11,324 bases of DNA from Eubacteriales Family XIII. Incertae Sedis bacterium (GTDB lineage Bacteria > Bacillota > Clostridia > Peptostreptococcales > Anaerovoracaceae), in NCBI GenBank assembly GCA_031272745.1, contig JAISTF010000232.1:1-11324 (forward strand). Direction: 5' to 3'. Numbering within the stretch: position 1 is the first letter of the stretch; every line of letters begins with the position of its first letter. The notes under the pieces are model-generated. The model was not told where the DNA came from, did no database searches, and worked only from the letters and a program-made list of their open reading frames with translations. The translations under genes were made by a program, and so were the position numbers. This document shows, piece after piece, positions 7,024-11,324 of this stretch.

Positions 7024-8658
7024 ATGCGCCTATTGCGTTTGGGAATCACAGCGTTCGCGGCCACCGCCCTCCTGACGGCGCAGGTGCTGCCGCAGGACGG
7101 CTCGGGCCCGCTCCCCGAAGACACAGGCTCGCGCGAAGCCCCGGTCGCCGTGGACATCGGCGACGAAATCGAATACACGATCACGGTGCAGGCGCCCGGC
7201 CACGAGCAGGGCCCGCCGCCGCGCTACGACATGCTCTTCGTGCTCGACTGGTCGGCGTCGATGGACGCGGGCTACGCGTCGCCGGGTCAGAACCCCGTCC
7301 CCTCGCGCGTGCTCGCGAAGGACGCCATCCTCGCGGTCTGCGCGCGCGTCCTCGAGGAATACCCCGACAGCCGCGTCGCCGTCATGGGCCTCAACAGCTC
7401 CGGCAGCAACACGGGCGACCCCATGTACACAAACCTGCAGGTGGACACGGACTTCGTGGCCGCCGACCGCTACGAGGAGGTCATCGCCACCGCCTTCGAG
7501 GGCGGCGGCTATCCGCCCAACGTCGGCCAGGACGACAACGCCACCTACATCCGCGCCGCGCGCGAGAAGCTGCAGGGCAACACCTGGACGTCCTACGGCG
7601 GCTACAGCATGCCGCCAAACCAGCACGTCAACCCGCGCGCCGACCGCAGCCGCACGCCGCTCATCGTCCACATCTCCGACTTCGAGATCGACGACCCGCC
7701 GGACTACACCAGCTCGTTCGGCGGCTACTGGCGCATGAAATCCGCCTACCCGCACTCCCTGACGGACTCGCTCAACGCCCGCATCATCGAATACCGCCAG
7801 GCCTACCCCGACGGCATCTACATCGCCGTGCGCACGGACCACTACGACCACTACGACGCCCACCCGCAGTTTCGCAGCCCCTACTACAACCAGCTCATGG
7901 CGGGCACCGCCGGCCTCAGCGACCTCTGGTCCTGGATGTCGATCAATATGAATAACTACCAGTCTCAGGCGGAGGATCTCGCGGGGATGATTCGGGAAGC
8001 GGCCCCCATCGTGAAAATCCCCGTCACGGTGACGGACCTTCTACCGGCGGGGCTCTCCTTCGCAGGCAGCGAGCCGGGCGCGGTCGTGGCGGACAGGGGC
8101 GGGCGCAGCGAAGTGGTCTTCACGGCCGAGATTCCCGAGGGCGGCGCGCAGACGTTCACGGTGCGGGCGCGCGTGGACCGCTACGGCACGTTTGAAAACA
8201 AGGCGGCCGTCATCTTCGGCGAGGATGCGCCCGCGGAGACAAACAGCGCCTGGCACCGCGCGACCGATCCCGCGCCGCCGCGCCTGCACATCCGGCAGGC
8301 GACCATCGAGCGCATCGGCAGCGCGGTCCCGCTGCCGCAGACAGGTTATTGGATGATCGAGACGGGTGTGACCGTCATTCCCGTCATCACGCGCGGCGCG
8401 GCGTACACGTCCGTCGTCCTGCCGCTCGCGGAGGGCGGCATGACCTGCGCCGTGCGCTGCGCCGTGCCGCAATACTACGCGTACGCCGGCCACGTCGTGA
8501 CAAGCGGGGACACGCCGCACGACCCCGCGCAGCGCGCCGCGGATCTCCCCGCCCTCGACTTCACCGAAGACCGCGAGCAATGGCTCACCGTCTACCTGCG
8601 CCCCGTGACCGACACCCCCGCCCCCCACGCCCGGGACACCCGCACGAACCGGTTTTGA
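7024..8658 (+). CDS. Secreted von Willebrand factor A domain protein with DUF11-like module
   Basis: A predicted exported 544-residue protein. Residues 1-19 look like a signal peptide (RLLR, then a hydrophobic core ending LLTA). A VWA domain runs from about 68 to 325, with the MIDAS signature Asp75-x-Ser77-x-Ser79 (DWSASM) and a later Asp219 in HISDFEID. Such folds bind a divalent metal and ligands, often in adhesion. Residues about 330-400 (VTVTDLLPAGLSF, then FENKAAVIFG) resemble the C-terminal half of a DUF11/surface-repeat module; GDEIEYTITV at about 46-55 resembles its first strand. Residues about 405-544 match nothing I recognise. LPQTG occurs at 437-441, but no membrane helix or basic tail follows and about 100 residues remain, so it is not a normal sortase signal. 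No C-terminal anchor is visible. The start is fixed by AGGAGG at 7011-7016, 7 bases upstream. The ligand and function are unknown. Confidence 0.88.
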   Translation: MRLLRLGITAFAATALLTAQVLPQDGSGPLPEDTGSREAPVAVDIGDEIEYTITVQAPGHEQGPPPRYDMLFVLDWSASMDAGYASPGQNPVPSRVLAKDAILAVCARVLEEYPDSRVAVMGLNSSGSNTGDPMYTNLQVDTDFVAADRYEEVIATAFEGGGYPPNVGQDDNATYIRAAREKLQGNTWTSYGGYSMPPNQHVNPRADRSRTPLIVHISDFEIDDPPDYTSSFGGYWRMKSAYPHSLTDSLNARIIEYRQAYPDGIYIAVRTDHYDHYDAHPQFRSPYYNQLMAGTAGLSDLWSWMSINMNNYQSQAEDLAGMIREAAPIVKIPVTVTDLLPAGLSFAGSEPGAVVADRGGRSEVVFTAEIPEGGAQTFTVRARVDRYGTFENKAAVIFGEDAPAETNSAWHRATDPAPPRLHIRQATIERIGSAVPLPQTGYWMIETGVTVIPVITRGAAYTSVVLPLAEGGMTCAVRCAVPQYYAYAGHVVTSGDTPHDPAQRAADLPALDFTEDREQWLTVYLRPVTDTPAPHARDTRTNRF

Positions 8659-8682
8659 TGAAGCGGCCGCTTGTGCTATGAT
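8655..8682 (+). promoter_or_regulatory. Candidate promoter for the TauE/SafE permease, possibly leaderless
   Basis: TTGATG (8655-8660) and TATGAT (8677-8682), with a 16-base spacer, match four and five of six consensus bases. The -35 overlaps the stop codon of the VWA gene. A usual distance of about 7 bases places the transcription start at 8689, which is the A of the permease ATG. That agrees with the absence of any ribosome binding site before this ATG. Confidence 0.45.
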
Positions 8683-8688
8683 AGTAGC

Positions 8689-9471
8689 ATGGCAAAACCG
8701 GAGAAAAACCGAATCCTGCTGTTTTGCGCGGTCGGGCTGCTGTCCGGCGTGCTGTCGGGGTTTTTCGGCATCGGGGGCGGGAGCGTCATCGTGCCGGTGC
8801 TCATGATGGTCGGGTATTCGCAGCGCACGGCGGCGGCCACGTCGCTGCTCGCCATCCTGCCGACGGCGGCGTCGGGCGTGGTGGCCTATCTCCGCAGCGG
8901 GCAGATCGACTATGTGCCCGCGCTGCTGCTCGCCATCGGCGTGGTCATCGGCGCGCAGTTCGGAACAAAGGCGCTCGCCGTCCTGCCGGAGCGCACGCTC
9001 CGCTGGTCGTTTGCCGTCTTCATGCTCCTCATGGCCATCCTGCAATTTGTCCTGACGCCGGGCCGCGGCGGGGAGATCGAGCTCCATTTCGTAAGCGGCG
9101 CGCTGCTGCTCGTGCTCGGCGTGTTCACGGGATTTCTGTCCGGTCTGCTCGGCATCGGCGGCGGGTTCGTCATCATCACGGGGCTCATCTTTTTCTTCGG
9201 CGGCTCCGACCTGGCCGCGCGCGGCACGTCGCTGCTCACGATGATCCCCGGCACGATTTCCGGCACGGTCCGCAATGTGAAAAACCGGCTGACGGACGTC
9301 CGCGCCGGCCTCATCATCGGACTGTGCGCGGCGGTCACGGCACCGCTCGGCAAATGGTGCGTGGAGCAGCTCAGCCCGAAAGCCGCCGCCGTCTCCGTCG
9401 GCCTCTTCATGCTCTTCCTCGTCATCCGCTCGCTCTACACCGCATTCAAAGCGCCGAAGGAAGAGGACTGA
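8689..9471 (+). CDS. TauE/SafE (DUF81) family membrane permease
   Basis: A 260-residue integral membrane protein of the TauE/SafE family, whose members are linked to export or uptake of sulfur-containing or organic anions; the substrate here is unknown. The family's internal duplication is clear. Each half carries a glycine-rich motif after a helix: GFFGIGGGSVIVP near residue 26 and GLLGIGGGFVIIT near residue 149. The halves continue with AAATSLLAILPTAASG and ARGTSLLTMIPGTISG. About eight hydrophobic segments fit the family. ATG 8689 is the natural start; an in-frame TTG at 8671 would add six unlikely residues and lacks a ribosome site. No Shine-Dalgarno sequence precedes the ATG, and a promoter-like sequence ends 6 bases upstream. 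The last codons (9418-9464) are repeated almost exactly at 10681-10727. Confidence 0.93.
   Translation: MAKPEKNRILLFCAVGLLSGVLSGFFGIGGGSVIVPVLMMVGYSQRTAAATSLLAILPTAASGVVAYLRSGQIDYVPALLLAIGVVIGAQFGTKALAVLPERTLRWSFAVFMLLMAILQFVLTPGRGGEIELHFVSGALLLVLGVFTGFLSGLLGIGGGFVIITGLIFFFGGSDLAARGTSLLTMIPGTISGTVRNVKNRLTDVRAGLIIGLCAAVTAPLGKWCVEQLSPKAAAVSVGLFMLFLVIRSLYTAFKAPKEED
9418..9464 (+). repeat. Direct repeat, copy 1 (3' end of the TauE/SafE permease gene)
   Basis: These 47 bases encode LVIRSLYTAFKAPKE plus the first two bases of the next codon. They match 10681-10727 at 44 of 47 positions, and the last 27 bases are identical. The reading frame is conserved between copies. Confidence 0.9.
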
Positions 9472-9673
9472 CGGACGCAAAAAATTAAGGTATTAATCCT
9501 TACCGAAACGCTTTGCGTAGAGAACGGGAAAATAGTTTTTCTTCAAGACACGATCAGTGAAAATGTAATACGGCGAATGCCGTTCATCTGTCTATAGACA
9601 AACGCTCCTTCCGAAAAAACCCCAAAACAAACCCGTCCGAAAGGTGGTAAAATGCAAGGGGAAAGGAAACAAT
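9472..9673 (+). other. AT-rich intergenic leader upstream of the InlB-repeat gene
   Basis: This stretch of about 200 bases has no convincing open frame and is clearly richer in A+T than its neighbours. It contains an interrupted palindrome (TAAGG at 9486-9490 paired with CCTTA at 9498-9502), a short CGGC-GAAT-GCCG hairpin (9571-9582) and the 12-bp palindrome at 9589-9600. None is followed by a T-run typical of an intrinsic terminator. I find no good -35/-10 pair and no riboswitch consensus. The change in composition marks a boundary between the permease and the accessory stretch. Confidence 0.5.
9589..9600. promoter_or_regulatory. Perfect 12-bp palindrome TGTCTATAGACA, candidate operator
   Basis: This self-complementary site lies 74 bases before the InlB-repeat gene. 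Its centre, TATAGA, resembles a -10 box, so a dimeric regulator bound here could block transcription of the downstream gene. No matching -35 is present and the regulator is unknown. Confidence 0.35.
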
Positions 9674-10630
9674 ATGGGAAAGATCACGGGAAACAGGAAC
9701 ATCAGGGTATTGGTAGCCGCGCTTCTGGCGCTGGCGGTGGCGATAAGCACGGCAGGCGCGGCGTTTGCCGTCGAAGCACCGTCCACGGTGGCGCTTGACG
9801 CGAACGGCGGGAAAGTCTCGCCGCAGGCGGTGACGGTGACGGCAGGAGATGTTTACGGGCCGCTCCCGACGCCGACAAGGAAGGGCTACGCCTTCAAGGG
9901 CTGGCAGGCGGACGACGGGTCAAAGGCGTCGGAGGGAGCGACTGTCCCGACCCCTGCGCCAAAGGCGCTTTATGCGCAGTGGAAAGCGAAGGCTTACAAA
10001 ACGACGTACAACGTGAACTTCACGTGGCCTTCATCCGCAGGCGTGCCTAAGTCATGGATTCCTGGGTACATTAAAACATCCAAGACCGTGACGTACGGGA
10101 AGAAGTACGGGGCGCTCCCGACGCGCTGGCGCGTGGGATACCTGATGAAAGGCTGGTACACGAAGAAAAGCGGTGGGAAGAAGATAACGTCCTCGACGAA
10201 AGCCTCTATCACGAAGAACACGACGTATTACGCGCGGTGGAAGGCTGCGTCAGCGGACGAGATCGCGAAGGCAATAGCGAAGGCGGCGAAGAAAGGCAAG
10301 ACGGACAAGGAGCGTATACAAGCCGCGACGGACGCGGTGGCGGCGTTTACCGCTCAGAACCGATATACGACAAGCGAGGCGGATTACAACAACCCGACGG
10401 GCGTGTTCGTGAAGGGCGCGTCTTCCTGCGCGGGCGCAACGCGCGCGCTCGGGCTCGTGCTCACGTACATGGGATATTCATGGGAACATGTGAACCCCAA
10501 CCAGTGGACGCACCAGTGGTGCAGGGTACACACTTCCAGCGGGACAATGTGGGCGGACGCCGACTCGATACACGTCGGGCAGGACGGGGAAATCCACGGA
10601 ACGACGGGAACGGGCGAGAGGTCTTTGTGA
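9674..10630 (+). CDS. Secreted InlB-repeat protein with transglutaminase-like domain
   Basis: A predicted exported 318-residue protein. A signal peptide covers residues 1-32 (basic NRNIR, hydrophobic core, AFA before the cut). Two Listeria-Bacteroides/InlB B-type repeats follow: about 37-104 (LDANGG, PTRKGYAFKGW, LYAQWKA) and about 110-191 (YGALPTRWRVGYLMKGW, YYARWKA). After a lysine-rich linker, residues about 210-300 resemble a transglutaminase-like cysteine peptidase fold, with a plausible triad of Cys252 in SSCAGATRAL, His280 in THQWCRV, and Asp295 or Asp297 in WADAD. Such domains may crosslink or cleave surface proteins or peptidoglycan peptides; the target is unknown. ATG 9674 is preferred: AAAGGA at 9662-9667 is 6 bases upstream, and it starts the signal peptide cleanly. 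A GTG at 9644 is the alternative. No cell-wall sorting signal is present. Its neighbours are an AT-rich leader and a repeat-laden 3' flank. Confidence 0.85.
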   Translation: MGKITGNRNIRVLVAALLALAVAISTAGAAFAVEAPSTVALDANGGKVSPQAVTVTAGDVYGPLPTPTRKGYAFKGWQADDGSKASEGATVPTPAPKALYAQWKAKAYKTTYNVNFTWPSSAGVPKSWIPGYIKTSKTVTYGKKYGALPTRWRVGYLMKGWYTKKSGGKKITSSTKASITKNTTYYARWKAASADEIAKAIAKAAKKGKTDKERIQAATDAVAAFTAQNRYTTSEADYNNPTGVFVKGASSCAGATRALGLVLTYMGYSWEHVNPNQWTHQWCRVHTSSGTMWADADSIHVGQDGEIHGTTGTGERSL

Positions 10631-10764
10631 CGAAGGCCGAGAAAGGCGTTGAACACCTGGTAGTTCGTCGTCTTGTCCACCTCGTCGTCCGTTCGCTCTG
10701 CACCGCATTCAAAGCGCCGAAGGAAGACGGCAAGACCGCAAAGATCGTCGTGACGGGGAAGTAG
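10627..10764 (+). pseudogene. Remnant frame carrying a copy of the permease C-terminus
   Basis: A 45-codon frame opens with GTG 10627, overlapping the stop of the InlB-repeat gene; GAGAGG at 10616-10621 lies 5 bases upstream. Its second half reads LVVRSLCTAFKAPKED, nearly the C-terminus of the TauE/SafE permease (LVIRSLYTAFKAPKEE), in the same frame. It then ends differently with KTAKIVVTGK. Nothing before it resembles the permease membrane segments. It is best read as a broken 3' fragment of a permease gene copy joined to unrelated DNA. Whether the short peptide is made cannot be told from the sequence. Confidence 0.5.
10681..10727 (+). repeat. Direct repeat, copy 2 of the permease gene 3' end
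   Basis: Matches 9418-9464 at 44 of 47 bases, with the last 27 identical. The two copies are 1,263 bases apart and bracket the InlB-repeat gene and its leader. The differences are one synonymous change and two substitutions (Ile to Val, Tyr to Cys), so the copy diverged little after duplication or is kept similar by recombination. Confidence 0.9.
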
Positions 10765-10776
10765 CCCGTACGGGCT
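10763..10776. repeat. Perfect 14-bp palindrome at the left edge of the repeat block
   Basis: AGCCCGTACGGGCT is fully self-complementary. It starts within the stop codon of the remnant frame and overlaps the left end of the 13-bp inverted repeat. There is no following T-run, so it is not a typical intrinsic terminator, although it lies between two convergent genes. Confidence 0.6.
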
Positions 10777-10915
10777 GGATTCTGCGACTGCGCTCGCTGC
10801 GCTCGCTCCGCGCAGAATGACAATCCAAGGAGCGCAGCGCAGAATGACAATGCTATTGCTGGATTCTCGGGTGTCACCCTCGGGCTTGACCCGAGGATCC
10901 AGCGCAGAATCCAGC
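10774..10915. repeat. Mosaic palindromic repeat block with 13-bp terminal inverted repeats
   Basis: GCTGGATTCTGCG at 10774-10786 is the exact reverse complement of CGCAGAATCCAGC at 10903-10915, which bounds a 142-base block. Inside are a tandem GCGCTCGCT pair (10790-10807), two copies of GCGCAGAATGACAAT (10810-10824 and 10837-10851), and a near-perfect hairpin. In that hairpin GCTGGATTCTCGGG (10858-10871) pairs with CCCGAGGATCCAGC (10890-10903) with one G-T pair. An alternative inner stem is CCTCGGG-CTTGA-CCCGAGG (10878-10896). No gene is supported here. The layout resembles clustered REP-type or MITE-like dispersed palindromes; no target-site duplication is evident. Confidence 0.7.
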
Positions 10916-10922
10916 AGATCAA

Positions 10923-11324
10923 TCAAAGATTCGAGCGCCGGCGAGAATCATCCTTGACCGCGACGACCGTTTCGGAGATTGTCTTGCCGTCCACCTCGTA
11001 GACGCCGCCTTCGCGCGGCGTGGTTTTCAAATCGCAGAAGCTGAGCAGCCAGCCCTTCTCGTGCCCGAGGATGCCGAGGTATTCCGCGAGTTGCGCGACG
11101 CCCTCCTGCTCGTATTGCTCGCCGCGCCAGATTTTGAGTTCAATAATCTGCTCCTCGCGCCCGTAGAACACGCGGATGTCCATGCGCCGGTCTCCGCGCG
11201 TCTGTGGCTCGACCGCGTAATGCCCCGTGCCGTTGATGATCGGCTTGAGAAACGCGAGGAAGAGCAGCCGCGCGTTCGCCTCGATGAAGCCTGCGTCTCT
11301 GTCGCGGTACTCCGTGCTCATGAA
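10923..11324 (-). CDS. C-terminal part of a PD-(D/E)XK nuclease-domain protein, 5' truncated by window
   Basis: The frame is open to the window edge, so the first methionine at 11321 is probably internal (a Phe codon precedes it). The visible 133 residues resemble the PD-(D/E)XK nuclease-like end of AAA-type ATPase proteins (AAA-ATPase-like plus DUF1703/PDDEXK family) common in gut Bacillota and Bacteroidota. Numbered from that methionine, residues 20-35 (LFLAFLKPIINGTGHY) and EPQTRGDRRMDI are characteristic. The catalytic core is visible as Asp48 and Glu61-x-Lys63 (ELKIW), with QLAEYL around 77-82. The tail after residue 100 is short and basic (SRRRSNL), so the end may be altered where it meets the repeat block, 7 bases downstream of the stop. 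The family's cellular role is not well established. If the ATPase half is absent upstream, this would be a fragment. Confidence 0.75.
   Translation of the reverse strand, partial: FMSTEYRDRDAGFIEANARLLFLAFLKPIINGTGHYAVEPQTRGDRRMDIRVFYGREEQIIELKIWRGEQYEQEGVAQLAEYLGILGHEKGWLLSFCDLKTTPREGGVYEVDGKTISETVVAVKDDSRRRSNL

Noticed and set aside
7837..7863. Short DHYDHYDAH repeat in the VWA protein as a metal-binding motif
   Set aside because: It is a real local repeat (residues 272-280), but too short and isolated to assign a metal site.
8041..9480. 479-codon minus-strand open frame opposite the VWA and permease genes
   Set aside because: The composition is dominated by Arg, Ala, Asp and His without any motif, and it spans the boundary of two real plus-strand genes.
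9472..9673. Riboswitch (for example a cyclic di-GMP GEMM element) in the leader of the InlB-repeat gene
   Set aside because: GGACGCAAA at the start of the region is superficially similar to a GEMM segment, but the remaining conserved parts are absent.
10384..10926. Minus-strand open frames of 150-180 codons across the repeat block
   Set aside because: They translate palindromic repeats and the antisense of the InlB-repeat gene; no motif or ribosome site supports them.

Overview
The window is a GC-rich bacterial chromosome segment with strong Shine-Dalgarno sites (AAGGAG, AGGAGG). The gene set (clostridial-type long PurL, secreted VWA/DUF11-like protein, Listeria-Bacteroides-repeat protein, AAA/PD-(D/E)XK-type nuclease end) suggests a host-associated, GC-rich member of the Bacillota (Clostridia or Negativicutes). 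An actinobacterial (coriobacterial) source cannot be excluded. No rRNA, tRNA, CRISPR array or transposase was seen.

Region 1 (1-5098, + strand) is a tight de novo purine operon: purL (5' end outside the window), purE, purC, purM, purN. It covers FGAM synthesis, N5-CAIR mutation, SAICAR synthesis, AIR synthesis and GAR formylation. Gaps are short or absent: purC/purM overlap as ATGA and purM/purN overlap by 7 bases. The purF, purD, purH, purB and purK genes are not here. A perfect 8-bp-stem palindrome sits in frame inside purM and looks like a small dispersed repeat that became coding.

Region 2 (5102-6859, - strand) is a membrane hybrid histidine kinase that converges on purN with only 3 bases between the stops. 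Its start faces, across about 160 bases, a divergent gene for a secreted VWA-domain protein (7024-8658). The intergenic region carries two small palindromes. A TauE/SafE-family permease (8689-9471) follows, with a promoter-like sequence placed so that its mRNA could be leaderless.

Region 3 (9472-11324) looks accessory. An AT-rich leader with a 12-bp palindrome precedes a secreted protein with two InlB-type repeats and a transglutaminase-like C-H-D domain (9674-10630). Directly after it lies a fragment nearly identical to the 3' end of the permease gene (44 of 47 bases), then a mosaic of palindromic repeats bounded by a perfect 13-bp inverted repeat (10774-10915). Last is the C-terminal part of a PD-(D/E)XK nuclease-domain protein on the minus strand, cut by the window edge. 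The duplicated permease end and the repeat block suggest that this stretch has been rearranged.
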